Source of the DNA: Bubalus kerabau
Taxonomy: Eukaryota > Chordata > Mammalia > Artiodactyla > Bovidae
Direction of reading: 5' to 3'
DNA length: 64,000 nt
NCBI RefSeq assembly: GCF_029407905.1
Contig: NC_073627.1
Location: 49,097,001-49,161,000, forward strand
Position 1 is the first letter of the stretch. Each line of letters begins with the position of its first letter. The notes below the pieces were generated by a model. That model saw nothing but the letters and a program-made list of their open reading frames with translations, had not been told where the DNA came from and did not search any database. The translations under genes and the position numbers were made by a program. Of the stretch, positions 32,280 to 43,157 are shown one piece after another.

Positions 32280-32440
32280 CCCGAATGTCTTAACTCAGAG
32301 CCCAGACCTCAGTTAGATGTCCTTTAAATTTTCCCACCCTGCACTTCCCGTCACTGCCCTTTGATCTGGCTGTCCCTCTAGACTGTAAACTCCCTGAGAT
32401 GCTGACCTGTGTACCATTTTATCCCTGGAATTTGACAGTA
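32280..32440 (+). repeat. L2 LINE 3' fragment
   Basis: 'ctagactgtaaactccctgagatgctgacctgtgtacc' corresponds to L2 'ctagactgtaagctccttgagggcagggac'. Confidence 0.55.
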
Positions 32441-32517
32441 TTGGGAAAAGAAAGAAGAAAGGAAGAAGGAAAGGAAAGGAAAGACGGAGGGAGGGAGAAA
32501 AGAAGGAAGAAAGGGTG
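32440..32517. repeat. (GAAA/GGAA)n purine tract
   Basis: About 75 bases of nearly pure G/A on the plus strand, made of AAGGAA and GAAAGG units. Confidence 0.85.
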
Positions 32518-32884
32518 ACATGGGCAAGTCTGTGTGGCTAGACAGCCTGCCCAGCTCATGGCACGCAGTGCACTGCGGGCTGAAGTTGACCTCCATCCTC
32601 TCCAAGCCAACTGCACCCAGAGCCACACCTAGCCATCTGAGCTGCATTTCCCATGGAGGTACCACGGGCATGCTGGGGAAAGCAGTTCTTCGTTGGTTGG
32701 GAAGTCCTGTGTATTCAAGGATATTTATCACACCAGGCCCCTCTTCATCAACACCGGGAGTAGCCCCCACTCATTGAGAAAATCCCAAATATCCCATCTC
32801 TGGATGCCCTTCAGGTTCTGTCCCTGGTTCCTCTGATCACATCTTTCCCCCTCAGAAAGTCGTGCTTGGGTGCCACAGTGCACT
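32518..32884. other. Unique non-coding sequence
   Basis: No repeat or exon recognised. Confidence 0.45.
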
Positions 32885-33355
32885 TTTTTAACACTGATGG
32901 CTAGCATCCATAGGGTACCTTCTCCATGACAGGCACCTTTCTTTTCTTTTTATTGTTGGCGGCACTGGGTATTCGTTGCTGCAAGCGGGCTTTCTCTAGT
33001 TGCGGTAAACGGGGGCTACTCTTCACTGCAGTGCACGGGCTTCTCTTGTGGAGCCGGGGCTCTAGGCTCACCGGCTTCAGTAATTGTGGTGCACACGCTT
33101 GGTTGCCCCTCGGCAAGTGAAATCTTCCCAGACCAAGGATTAAACCTGCGTCCCCTGCATTGGCAGGTGGATTCTTAACCACAGGACCACCAGGGAAGTC
33201 CAACAGGCACCACTCTAAGCACTTTATCTATATTTATATTGTAAGGTGAGCAATGAGTTTACAGATGAGGACAATGAGGCTCAGAGAAAGCTAAGCCACA
33301 TGCCCAGAGCACAGTCCCTAAGTGGATGAGTTTGACTCGAGCCTACACTCTTGAC
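32885..33355 (+). repeat. MIR SINE split by a CHR-2 insertion
   Basis: MIR left part 32885..32937 ('gatggctagcatccatagggtacc') continues at 33203 ('caggcaccactctaagcac', 'acagatgaggacaatgaggctcagag', 'cccagagcacag'). Confidence 0.85.
32938..33202 (-). mobile_element. CHR-2-type SINE with TSD
   Basis: Antisense CHR-2: 'ggcggcactgggtattcg', 'tctagttgcggtaaacgg', ending 'aaccacaggaccaccagggaagtcc'. An exact 9-base TSD, ACAGGCACC, lies at 32929..32937 and 33203..33211, within the MIR. Confidence 0.93.
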
Positions 33356-33377
33356 CACAACCCCAGGCTCCAGGCTG

Positions 33378-33581
33378 TGCTTAGTCGCTGAGTCGTGTTC
33401 AACTCTTTGCAACCCCATGGACTGCAGCCCTCCAGGTTCCTCTGTCCACGGGGATTCTCCAGGCAAGAATATTGGAGTGGGTTGCCATGCCGTCCTCCAG
33501 GGGATCTTCCCAATGCAGATACGGAACCCAGGTCTCCAGCATGGCAGGTAGATTCTTTACCATGTGAGCCACCAGGGAAGC
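33378..33581 (-). mobile_element. Bov-tA SINE with TSD
   Basis: Reverse-oriented, full-length ('tgcttagtcgctgagtcgtg' to 'gagccaccagggaagccc'). The flanking repeat CCAGGCTCCAGGCTG (33363..33377 and 33582..33596) is a 15-base TSD. Confidence 0.95.
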
Positions 33582-33596
33582 CCAGGCTCCAGGCTG

Positions 33597-34339
33597 GCCG
33601 CTTGCAACCAGCTCATGCTCCAGAGCTCTTACAAACCCACCCCACCCCATCCCACCCGCCAGCGCTGCTGGACCACTCACTGCCGCCGCAGCACGCTCGC
33701 GTCTGCTGCTCTGTTGAAGCTCCTCCTGAAGCGTCTTTCTCTCATTCACCACGAGTTAGGTGTTTCTTAGCCTCAGAGTTCTTACTTAGATAATGCTTTC
33801 TTCATAAGGCTTGCAAGCTTCTCCCAGGCAGAATAAACTAGGCCACTCCCTCGTCCGCCAGTGGGCCCATAGGCACATCCCGGTGAAGCCCATAATGCAG
33901 GCTGCCTTGGAGCCCAGCTGCTTTGTGGGTGTTTCTGCATGGCTGGGCCAGCTCTGAGCACCTGAAATCTGTTCCCAGCATGTGCTGGTGGTCCAGCCTT
34001 GTTCTCCCAGCCATCGCCAGCTGTCTCACTGTATCACTCCACGGCTCCAGCTGGCCACGCTCTAGGCGGTCTCCCAATCTGCCATTTCTAGAGATAGCTT
34101 AGACCACCACCTTCCTCACTGGTGGCATCCAGGATCCCAGGACCGCCACCAGGGTTGTGTCATTTAACCTCAAGCCTTCCTGTCACCCAAGCTGGTGATG
34201 GGCAGCTAGGAGCCAGGGTCATCACGCCTTCACTCTACCCTCCCGGCAGGCAGCCAGCCCTGTCCCCAGCATACATTTCCCTCAACACAAGGCTAATGCC
34301 CCCTCTCCCTCAAACTCCAATCTAGGTCCACTCCCAGCC
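33597..34339. other. Unique non-coding sequence
   Basis: No exon recognised. A weak L2-like patch ('cttgcaagcttctcccaggcag') near 33810. Confidence 0.4.
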
Positions 34340-34480
34340 ATTAATAATAGCTGCACCATCGAGTGGTTCGTTACTCAGCAATTTGCAATCATTAATTAGT
34401 GGAAATTGCAGATTGGGGCCATGAAGGAGGATGGCACGATTAAGCTCGTTTGGAAATCAAGCTAATCGAGTGATGGAGAG
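34340..34480. promoter_or_regulatory. Candidate conserved non-coding element
   Basis: 'cattaataatagctgcacc', 'gcaatcattaattagtgg', 'gaaattgcagattgg' and 'caagctaatcgagtg': dense ATTA/TAAT cores plus repeated TTGCA words in 140 bases of unique DNA. It resembles homeodomain-bound enhancers. Confidence 0.35.
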
Positions 34481-35974
34481 GGACGGCTGTCTGGTCCAGA
34501 GAAAGAGGCCTTCCTGTACTTGCTGAGCCAGCCTCCGGCCTTGGACCAGGGGTCAGATTCCCCCTGGGTAAAAGAGGAAGAGGTGCCTGGAGATACCTCG
34601 GAATGTGAAACTGGAGAGTCTAGAAAGACACTGGGATAGACGTGAAAGACTAACATGGACACCATGATGATTCTTTACACTGATATTTGTTCCCAAGTTG
34701 CCCACTGCCCCCTTGAACCTCTACGGATCCTCTACCTCTCCTCTTAGCCCCAACCAGCCTCTTTGAAGGATTCCAAACTGCTTGGGCATTATTCACCTTT
34801 GGAAACTGACTTTGCAGACAGCATTTAAGGGAAAAGGGTTAAACACTCTTCCCCACCCCACCCCACTCTGGCGAAGGATGCTGAGTAGACATCTCTCCTC
34901 TCTCCCAAAGCTGGAAGAAAGATGCTGCTGCCCCCGCCCATATTTCTTCACGAGGAGGCACAATTATCTCCCGCACTTCCTTTTCCAGCGAGCATCAAGA
35001 TGACACGCCCCTGATATACGGGCAGCTGGCGGGCGCCCTGTGCTGGATAAGGACGCATCTGAGAGCTGCTGCCCCTAAGTCATCCCTCCACCCCTTCATC
35101 TCTGGGGACAAATCTCAATGAGGAAGGCAAAATCTAAACAGCCTGGCAGATCCCGGGCAGGCTCCTGGTCTCTCCCTGCCGCCCCCGGCTCCCAGCCCAG
35201 GACCCAGGGACTAGAGTTCCCTCCCCAACAGGTAGGATGACGACCCAGAGGTTTGCAGCCTCCACTTACTGTATGTAGCGCACCTCCTATGTCTCCTCCC
35301 ATTGTAGCACAGGCTGTCCCCTCTCTACACCTATGCCCCGGCTGTGTTACTAAACACCACTTAGTAACTTCATTACCTGGTCATTCTGCATGCATCAAGT
35401 GTCCACTGTTGGCGCTACTAATAAAGCACTGACTAGGATGAGGTTAACAAGCTCCTGCCTGGTGTAACAAAGGAAGACTGTCTCACTGACAAGTAATTAA
35501 AATGTAGCGTGGTGGGTGCGATGGTAGAGAAAGAGCTCCAAAGGACCCCTGAAGCACAGGGTTGGGTCCCGGAAGATAAAGAGAAGTTCAGCAGGTGGAT
35601 AAGTAGCTGGGAGAAGGTTGTTTGCAGCAAAGGAATTAGCATGTGCTGTGGTTCAGTCATAAAGAAAACACCCACGTGGGGAACTAGGAGCAGTCTGCGG
35701 TTGCTGGATTGTGAGGAATAGAGTCATAGTGAGATACAGAACCTCGGGGTCTCACTGTGCCAAGGGGTGTGCAGCATGGCCACTGGTGAGTGTGAGCAAA
35801 CACTCACCCTGGCATGAGCGAGGGATGGCTAGATGGGTGACAGAAGTGGCAGAATGGTGGCAAGTGTTCGGGGGCCCTTGGTCCACGCGAGAAGGGCTGA
35901 GGCTGGAACCAAGGCGGGGCAATGAGCACGGTGAGGACCAGTGGACTCAAGGGGCATCCAAGAGGGATGATACA
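34481..35974. other. Unique non-coding sequence
   Basis: No repeat or exon recognised with confidence. 35340..35450 ('cacttagtaacttcattacctgg') is AT-richer. Confidence 0.4.
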
Positions 35975-36215
35975 TTCACTGAAATCCTACCCAGTCTTCA
36001 CAGCCCAATTCAAATACCCACCTCTGCATGCAATGTCCCTAAGTCCTCCACACCTACAATAATGGTCTCTCTGTTCTGTCCCCAGATCATGGACCTCTTT
36101 ATCAAATCGGTAATCACATTCTGCCCTGAGTTAGAGGGGTCTCACGTGCCCCATCTCCCCTGAATACTGCCTAAAAGTAGGGACGATGTCTTATCTTTCA
36201 GAGCCTCTGCCTTGA
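35975..36215 (+). repeat. L2 LINE 3' fragment
   Basis: 'ctacccagtcttcacagcccaattcaaataccc', 'atcacattctgccctgag' and 'agggacgatgtcttatctttcag' follow L2 in order. Confidence 0.75.
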
Positions 36216-36449
36216 TTGTGGTTGTCGAGTCAAATCCAAGTGAAATACAGGGAGGCTGCAATCCTGGCATGTGGTCCACGGGTGGAGAGGCTGCCCTGTG
36301 AGGGAGAGAACTCACTCCTCGCCCTGGGAACGCTCAGGCATAGGCTGGCCTTCCCTCCTCGGGGGCCCTGCAGATGGGACTCAAGTAGGGTGTGAGGTCA
36401 GGAGGCACGCCCTCTGAGCCCTCGTATTTCAGAGGGGCTACCCTCCTTT

Positions 36450-36530
36450 TCCCCAGAGAGGGAGAATCACTTACCCTGGTTGCACAGCAAGTCCACACAG
36501 GGTGCAGATGAGTACCTGGTCTGAATGCCC
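36450..36530 (+). repeat. MIR SINE fragment
   Basis: 'ccccagagagggagaatcacttaccctggttgcacagcaag' corresponds to the MIR 3' half. Confidence 0.5.
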
Positions 36531-36982
36531 CCACAAAGCGGATTCAGGAGCATGGAGTCCCTTTTCTGGAAGCAGCATGATGCCTGTCCACTACCCTTTC
36601 TCTACCAAATCCCCAGGTGATGTGGCCTGAGCAGGTACTGTCTAGTATGACATGGAAGTTTTTCTGGCTCCTAGATGTTAACCCTTCCACCCTGGAGCTG
36701 GCATGACGGGGAGGGGGGGTGGAAATCTAGAGAGAAAAAGAGACACAGCAGAGGTCAAAGTCCAGCGAACAGAGTGGTTGCAAAAAAACTCAGATGCAAT
36801 GACCCCTTCCTGGATTCAGCGAGTATTTGTTGAGTGCCTACTGAATACTAGCCCCTGGGATTGGTCCCTATCTCTACCCACTCATGCAGGCTACAGTGCC
36901 TCTGCACGGACACTGAAAACCAAAACGAGGGTGAGGGAGAAACAAAATGCACTGAGGCTCTCCGATTATCCTTGGGCTTTGT
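36531..36982. other. Unique sequence
   Basis: 36812..36870 ('gagtatttgttgagtgcctactgaatac') is an old repeat start. Otherwise no feature. Confidence 0.4.
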
Positions 36983-37146
36983 AAATCAGCTTCTCTCAAA
37001 CTTCAGTGTGCACAACCAGTCACCTGGGATTTTGTCAAAATCACATCCTGGTTCTTTAGGTCTGAGCTGAGGCCTGAGATTCTGCATTTCTAACACGCTC
37101 CCAGATGATCCCAGTGCTGCTGCTGTGCAGACCATGCTGTGAAGAG
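36983..37146 (+). mobile_element. MER5A (hAT-Charlie DNA transposon)
   Basis: 'cttctctcaaacttcagtgtgcac', 'cagtcacctgggattttgtc', 'ggcctgagattctgcatttctaacacgctcccagatgat' and 'gctgctgctg' match MER5A in order. A non-autonomous fossil. Confidence 0.88.
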
Positions 37147-37204
37147 CAAGGCTGGATCTCCCTTCCCTCCCACAAAAGAAAAAAAGAAAGAAACTAAGAG
37201 CATT

Positions 37205-37260
37205 GGGAGCCCATTTTACAGATGAGGAAGCTGAGGCTCAAGGAGGTAAAGAAGCAAAGA
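37205..37260 (+). repeat. MIR SINE fragment
   Basis: 'cccattttacagatgaggaagctgaggctcaagg' is the MIR core. Confidence 0.8.
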
Positions 37261-37677
37261 AGGGAGTCCTCACGCCCAGGAACGCTGGTGGGGAGACAGA
37301 GCACATACTCTTAGAGAAATCACAGGCTGCTGGAGGAAGATATGTCATTAAGATGCAGCCCCAAGTCTGATGAGAGAGATAGAGTTTTATCCTGAGTATG
37401 TTCCCAGTAGGATGACAAGTATACAGCCTAACCCAGTGGGAGTCTCCCAGTCCTGTGGGGAGACAAGCCCTTGCCTTGGGAACCCCAGTCTGTTTGTTAG
37501 GATACATTCTCTGTCCTTTGGGAGCTTCCATCTGGCTCAGAGACCCAGGGAGAGGCGAAGGAAAGGACCAGCTCCCAACCCATGCTTCCAGCACAAAGTT
37601 CTGCTGCCCACATTGGAGAGGAAATGCAGCAGACAGAGGGTTCATGGGGAGTCCCTTCCCAAGCCACTCTCAAAACC
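37261..37677. other. Unique non-coding sequence
   Basis: No repeat or exon recognised. Overlapping ORFs only. Confidence 0.45.
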
Positions 37678-37685
37678 CAGCCTAG

Positions 37686-38023
37686 AGCTTCCCTGGTAGT
37701 CTAGGGGTTAAGAGTTTGCCTGCCAATGCAGGGCACACGGGTTCAATCCCTGGTCGGGGCAGATCCCCCGTGCCACAGAGCAACTAAGCCAGTGTACCAC
37801 ATCTGCTGAGCCTGTGCTCTAGAGCCCACGAGCTGCAACTCCTGACGCCCTCGCGCCTACAGCCCGTGCTCCACAATAAGAGAAGCCACCACAATGACAC
37901 ATCCTTGCAACGCAATGAAGAGTAGCCCCCGCTCATGGCAACTAGAGAAAACCCACATGCAGGAACAAAGACCCAGCGCAGCCAAAAAAAATTAAAATTA
38001 ATAAATAAATCTTAAAAAAACAA
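37686..38023 (+). mobile_element. CHR-2-type SINE, full length with TSD
   Basis: 'agcttccctggtagtctagg', B-box-like 'gggttcaatccctgg', 'gagaagccaccacaatgac', 'gacccagcgcagccaaaaaa', and an A/T-rich tail. The 8-base TSD CAGCCTAG lies at 37678..37685 and 38024..38031. Confidence 0.93.
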
Positions 38024-38084
38024 CAGCCTAGGTGCATGGAGCTCCTACCCTGGAGGGTGGGCCCCAAGCCTGGGTGGGCCCGGC

Positions 38085-38225
38085 TATTTAACGCTGTAAA
38101 CAACATGCTTTCCTGTGGCCATTAGGCCCATAACAGCTCCCATCCATCCTCAACCTAGCCCTGCGACAGCAAACGCTGATGGCACAATTAGGTAACAGAG
38201 AGTGGGCCGTAAATTGTGGGTGCGG
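38085..38225. promoter_or_regulatory. Candidate conserved non-coding element
   Basis: 'ctatttaacgctgtaaac', 'gcacaattaggtaacagag' and 'ccgtaaattgtggg' lie in unique sequence of intermediate GC. Composition and absence of repeat similarity are the only evidence. Confidence 0.25.
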
Positions 38226-38828
38226 CCGTGCCTCTGCCAGGCAAACTGGGGAGCCCCCGCCTGTGCTCCCGCGTTCCGGGCTCCCGTGAGGAGTGGTGCT
38301 GGTCCTCAGGACCCCCTGTCCCCACAGAGACTCCCCTCAGAGGCTGGGGTCCTGAGCACCAGAAAGCCTTTGGCCTGTTAGGGCCCGCAGAAAACCAGAA
38401 AGCTCTGTGAATAGCTCCGCCCCGTGGGTATTTTTGTGCCAGAAAGCTCTGGGGTGCCTCTCCTGAGCTTTTTTAGGGCCAACCTCTAACAGCTGTAACA
38501 CTGTGTCGGGGGGGGAGGCTGGGCCTGCTCCCCCTGGACCATGTGCTCGGCCAGGTCCGTGCCTTCTGAATACGTCTGTGTATAACTGGGTCTAGCACAC
38601 CCTGAACACTCCCGGTTAGAGGGTGTGAATTCTAGCCCCTGGTAAGGTGCATCCCCTGATTCCCTGGGCAAGGTGCCTGCTTTCTCTAGACCCAGTTACC
38701 CATCTATCAGATGAGGGGAGAGTTTGCACACTGGAGACCCACTGGCCCCACCAATGTGTTTTTTTATGGTTCACAAGACGGGGGAGGGGGAAGGCTTTAA
38801 TTTAATTGTTTGGCAATACTTATACAAC
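38226..38828. other. Unique non-coding sequence
   Basis: No exon recognised. A weak antisense MIR trace is near 38680..38730 ('acccatctatcagatgagg'). Confidence 0.4.
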
Positions 38829-38947
38829 GGGGCTTCCCCAGTGGCTCAGATGGTAAAGAATCTGCCTGCAATGGGGGAGACCTGATTTTGATCCCTGGGT
38901 CGGGATGATCCCCTGGAGAAGAGAATGGCAACCCACTCCAGTATTCT
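38829..38947 (+). mobile_element. Bov-tA SINE, 3'-truncated
   Basis: 'gggcttccccagtggctcag' to 'cactccagtattctt'. Its 3' half is replaced by an oppositely oriented CHR-2 tail, so the two SINEs meet tail to middle. Confidence 0.92.
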
Positions 38948-38949
38948 TT

Positions 38950-39165
38950 TTTTTTAATTACTATTTTATTTATTATTCTTGGCTGTGCTGGGTCTTCGTT
39001 GCTACAGGGGCTTTTCTCTAGTTGCAGCGATCGGGGCCTACTCTCTAGTTGCGGTGCACGGGCTTCTCCTTGCCGTGGTGTCTCTTGTTGGGCAGCACCA
39101 GCTCTGGGGCTTGAGGTCCTTAGTGGTTGCAGCTTGGGCTCAGGAGTTACGGCTCCCAGGCTCTA
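38950..39165 (-). mobile_element. CHR-2-type SINE, truncated
   Basis: Starts with the poly-T complement of the A tail, then 'ggctgtgctgggtcttcg' and 'tctctagttgcggtgcacgg'. The tRNA-like end is absent. Confidence 0.85.
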
Positions 39166-39465
39166 TGGCGCCTCACTCTTCAGATCTCAGCTTCAATACC
39201 ACTTTCTCCGGAAGGACTGCCCCAAACTTAGAATCCAGATGAAATCTCCGCACAGTACCACCTCCCAGCACCTCACCCCTTTCCCTTCCTAGCACCAGTT
39301 GTGCCTGTAATGACTTAGGCATTTGTGGGATTATTAAATACTGTCTCCTTCCCCACTGGCACAGCGGCCCTAGGGGGCAGGGTTCAGATGAGTTTTACTC
39401 ACCTCTACATATCCACCCTTTAGCATAAGGCTTGGTTACACAGTTGTTAAATGGATAGATCACAG
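39166..39465 (+). repeat. L2 LINE 3' end
   Basis: 'cagatctcagcttcaataccactttctccggaagg' and 'gggcagggttcagatgag' follow L2 3' sequence. The CTCF-like core at 39368..39380 lies within it. Confidence 0.6.
39368..39380 (+). promoter_or_regulatory. CTCF-like core inside L2
   Basis: CCCTAGGGGGCAG resembles a CTCF core, but the L2 consensus itself gives similar sequence here, so it may be coincidental. Confidence 0.2.
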
Positions 39466-40244
39466 AGCCCCTTTGGTCTGCAGGAACTGCGCTGAAATAT
39501 AGTCTCTTTCCTGCAGTAGGCTCATGACTCTGTTGGCTAGTTAAACTCCAGTTTAGCCGAAGTTAAAAGTAATCCAATCCTCCCCTTCTCAATAAAAAAA
39601 AAAAGTTGAGTGAAGATTCTGAAGCTAAAATCATCCCGTGATTGGGGCAGACCTAGGGCTGGAACCCAACTCCTCTGCTTCCCAATCCAGCCTCCTCTTC
39701 CCTCCGTGGTCTGTCATTTCATCTGCCTGTTAATGGCCACACACATAGCCACCTCCATTATCCCATCAGCCCTGCTCCACCATCTCTATTGCTCCATTTA
39801 ACCCCCTGGGGTTTCTGTTTGCTCTGACTCTACCCCGTTGCTGCTTTCCAGAAGACTGCTGTCTGGGCCTCCTTGCATCTCTGAGTGTGGATGAGCAGGA
39901 AGATTTAATGTGGCTGGTTTGGTATTTGTCTCTGCAAAGCAAACCCTTCCCCTGCTGGGAAACTCATCATCACCAAGCATCGAGCTCAAGCTGAGCTCCA
40001 CTTAGCTGTTTGCAAATGGCGGTGGGGAGCAGGGGCATGTGGGTGTGTGAGTGGGAAGCTTGGAGCCCAGGGAGGGGGCCTGGGGAGGAGGGGCAGCTCG
40101 TGAGAACCCACAAAGGTAGGGCAGCTGCGGGCAGGCAGCTGAGGTGTGTACAGGCATGTGAGGATGGCTGGCTCACGGTGGGCGATGCACCCGGGGCACA
40201 AGTCTGCCCCGTCCAAATCATGTCCCTAAATGCATCGCCTTCCT
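39466..40244. other. Unique non-coding sequence
   Basis: No exon or repeat recognised. Short A-run at 39593..39604. Confidence 0.45.
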
Positions 40245-40480
40245 TTTATCATTTATTTGTCTGTTTGGGGCTGTGCCGGGTCTTTGTCACTGTGCGTGGG
40301 CTTTTCATGTCAGTGGCTTCTCTTGTTGCACAGCACGGGCTCTAGAACACAGGCTCGGTAATCGTGGCCCCCAGGCTTAGTTACCTGCAGCCTGTGGGAC
40401 TGTTCCGGATGAGGAATCAAACCTGTGTCCTCTGCATTGGCAGGCAGGTTCTTTACCACTGGACCACCAAAGAAGCCCTA
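40245..40480 (-). mobile_element. CHR-2-type SINE
   Basis: Antisense: 'gggctgtgccgggtctttg', 'gcttctcttgttgcacagc', ending 'accactggaccaccaaagaagcc'. Internal deletion relative to the full-length copies. Confidence 0.9.
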
Positions 40481-40584
40481 CCACCTTTGAATCACAAGCA
40501 GACACATTGGTCATCGCAGTTTCTGTCCTATATCCAGGCAACTTTGGGGAGTGGATCCGTTATCTCACCAGCTGTGAGTCCCAG

Positions 40585-40680
40585 GGAATTCACCTAATCC
40601 CTATGGGGCTCACTCAACTCATCTTGAAAATGGGAACCTGTGAAGTTGCCCTTGGGATGTAAAGTGACTGCTCATACACA
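40585..40680 (-). repeat. MIR SINE fragment
   Basis: 'tcactcaactcatcttgaaaatggg' resembles the antisense MIR core. Weak. Confidence 0.45.
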
Positions 40681-41269
40681 CACCCAGTGAGGGGGTCACA
40701 CATCACTGGACCCTTGACCAGCACGCTCTCCTCTCTGTAACATGTATCCAGACTCCCTACTTTGACTCATACAACAGTGAGGCTCACCCATCACGACTGG
40801 CCCATGACTACCAAGGAGGCCATCAAGGAGGTCAAAATGGGGTGAAGTGGGTCATGACCACACTAGCGCTTCAGGTCCTCATCCATCCCCTCATCTCCTC
40901 CAGCCTCACACCGCCCCTCCTTGTTCCTTCCTGATGCCAATATTCTCTGACTCGCAAGCGGGGTAATTTATTCTGTAGTCTGAGTGTCTTTTGCTCACCC
41001 CCCTGCTGCTGTATCTGTCTTAGTCCCCCTCCTCTCCACCCCACAAACACAGAGACAAAATACCCAAGGACGAAATGGAAAGGATGGAGGGGGAAAAAAA
41101 AAAGAAGAGAACAGAAGGGGACAAAATCCCGCCATCTCAGCCTCCCTAATTGAGTGACTCTTCTGCCTGACTCTCCCTGTCGGTTCCCATGTTCCTTCAT
41201 TCCCTCTGATAGCCCTTAAAATCATCCCCCCCCCATCTCATCAAATCCCTCCCCTTTCCTCCCTGCTTG
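40681..41269. other. Unique non-coding sequence
   Basis: No exon recognised. A run of A at 41092..41103 follows a G/A-rich tract. Confidence 0.45.
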
Positions 41270-41530
41270 TTCTCTAAGCTGCAGATTACTTTTTCATAAA
41301 ATTCAATTTCTAGCCATTCTCATTACTTACTCACTTAATGTGGCTGGCGGGGGGGAAGGGGAGCAGAGGGGGGTGGGGGAGGTGGTGTTCCGTGCAGCAC
41401 TTATCCAGCCTGGTTACCCAGGCCCCTCGCTGAGGTGTATTAGAGTCTGATACGAGTAGATAATGGACTTCTGTCCCACGGAGGGAGCCGGCACTGGCGT
41501 CTTCAGAGATTGCAGCATCGCATCAGAGGG
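41270..41530. promoter_or_regulatory. AT-rich/G-rich unique block, possible conserved element
   Basis: 41280..41345 is AT-rich with 'cattacttactcacttaatg', then a G-rich run, then 'gaggtgtattagagtctgatacg'. No repeat match. Inference only. Confidence 0.2.
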
Positions 41531-41599
41531 TGGCAAGGCTCACAATTGTCTCCAGTGACTCTTCTCCTGCTGGGAAGAGTCCACTGGGGGAGCCATTTG

Positions 41600-41769
41600 T
41601 TCAACAAATATTTGCTGAGAGCCTTTTATAGACAAGGCACACTATTTGGTGTTGGAAGTGTAGCCATAACAAGAGAGGTCCCCTACCTGGACCTGGTGGT
41701 CAGGGAAGAATTGGGGAGGAAATGATACAGATGAAAAATCTGAATAGGATTAACAAGCTTAAAGGGGGA
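41600..41769 (+). repeat. Ancient repeat, left part (interrupted by ERV)
   Basis: 'gttcaacaaatatttgctgagagcc..acaaggcacactatttgg', then 'ggtcagggaagaattggggag'. The same family appears to resume at 47151, so the retrovirus lies inside it. Confidence 0.45.
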
Positions 41770-42249
41770 AATCAATATCTTAGCTTGGCTTCCTCTCAAA
41801 ACAGAGCCTGAAACAAGGTCCTGTGAGCAGGTATTATGTCTGGGAGATAATCTCAGGGAACTAGAGCAAGGGAGTAGGGGGTGTGAGGTGGGCAAAGAGA
41901 GAAAACCAATCAAGAGGAGATTATTGACCTAGTTATTTCTACAGAAAACTCAGGGCTGTCTGAATAACCATGCAGAATGAACCTCAGAACTATCCTTTTG
42001 AAGGAAGGAGGCTGGAGCATTCACCTGACTCCTGTCCCCGTTGTTTGAGGGTGGTCCCCAGAGAGATTCATTTCCCGCACTTCCCATGCTGCACATGTGT
42101 GAGTTGAGCATACCTCTGGCTTTAGGGAAAGCCCTGAGTCAGAAAAGCAGAGAGACGCTCCTGTGTATGCTTGAGATGGGATGCTGGCGACAGGCTCAGA
42201 GTTGTTCACTGGAGCTGCCCTGAAATCAGGCCAGCTAAGGGAATGAGGC
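41770..42249 (-). mobile_element. ERV-L-like 3' LTR
   Basis: Aligns with 46203..47150 once the two SINEs there are removed: 'tgaaacaaggtcctgtgagc', 'gagataatctcagggaact', 'gtcagaaaagcag', 'cttgagatggg', 'ggccagctaaggg'. Length about 480 bases. The minus-strand LTR start is near 42249. Confidence 0.75.
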
Positions 42250-42308
42250 AGGGGGCGCAGAAAGGGTCCGCTACAGCCCACCCCTTGCAGTGCTCAGATC
42301 TGCTCATT

Positions 42309-42511
42309 TTGTGTTGCTCAGTCATGTCTGACTCTTTGAGACCCCATGGAATATCACCTGCCAGGCTCTTCTGTCCACGGCGATTCTCCAGGTAGGAATA
42401 CTGCCGTGGGTTGCTATGTCCTCTCCAGGGGATCTTTCCCACCCAGGGATCGAGCCCAGGTTTCCCACATTGCAGGTGGATTCTTTACCATATGAGCCTC
42501 CAGGGAAGCCC
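42309..42511 (-). mobile_element. Bov-tA SINE inside ERV
   Basis: Reverse-oriented ('gttgctcagtcatgtctgac' to 'gagcctccagggaagccc'). Confidence 0.93.
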
Positions 42512-42524
42512 AGAGACCATTTAT

Positions 42525-42622
42525 ACTTACTCAGTCCTGTCCAACTCTTTGCGACCCCATGGACTGCAGCCCACCAGGCTCCTCTGTCCATGGGGATCCT
42601 CCAGGCAAGAATCCTGGAGTGG
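42525..42622 (-). mobile_element. Bov-tA SINE, truncated, inside ERV
   Basis: A second reverse-oriented copy directly beside the first: 'actcagtcctgtccaactc' to 'caagaatcctggagtgg'. The tRNA-like half is missing. Confidence 0.9.
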
Positions 42623-43157
42623 TTTAAGTAAAACTATTCAGGCAGGACAGCTAGTGGGTCAAGGTATGATACCAACTGCCACAACAGGTCCTGAGGCTAC
42701 AACCGATATTCACAAATTATATCCTTTACCACTGGTACCGCTTTTCCTTCACCTTCAGCTGGCCTGGTCGGTGCTTTCTCCTCGAGAAGGTGCCCTTGCT
42801 CTGCTTACCTTCCCTAGGCACTGCTGCTGCAGCCGCCCATTCAGTAGCACCATCAGCCATGGCGACATCATGCCTGTCCCAGTGAACCCCTGAGCTCCAG
42901 ACTGAGTCCTCCTTGCTCTCAATGGGCAGCAGGAACCCCTCCTCTTTGTGGAAATCATGGTCCGTTGCCCCCACTCTCTCTTTGCTTGCTATTCCACTGA
43001 CATGAAGAACCCAGCGTGACCAGGCTCGCTCACAGTGTTGCCCAGAGTGGAGCCCTGCAGCATCTGCTGGTAGAACCAGTACCTTTCCTGCACTAAAGCC
43101 TAGAGTTGTGGCAGAAAGCACACATTCTCTGTGAACATCACTAGAAATGATGATTCT
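42623..43157 (-). pseudogene. ERV-L-like dUTPase region remnant
   Basis: On the minus strand this follows the post-integrase part of ERV-L pol, which in that family carries a dUTPase. Recognisable words encode VLVLPADAAGL, an acidic EEGFLLP stretch and EDSVWSS. The open frame 42726..43169 is a chance mixture of shifted frames. Multiple substitutions and indels make it inactive. Confidence 0.65.

Noticed and set aside
39368..39380. CTCF site as a strong regulatory call
   Set aside because: The motif coincides with ordinary L2 3' consensus, so it was kept only as a low-confidence feature.
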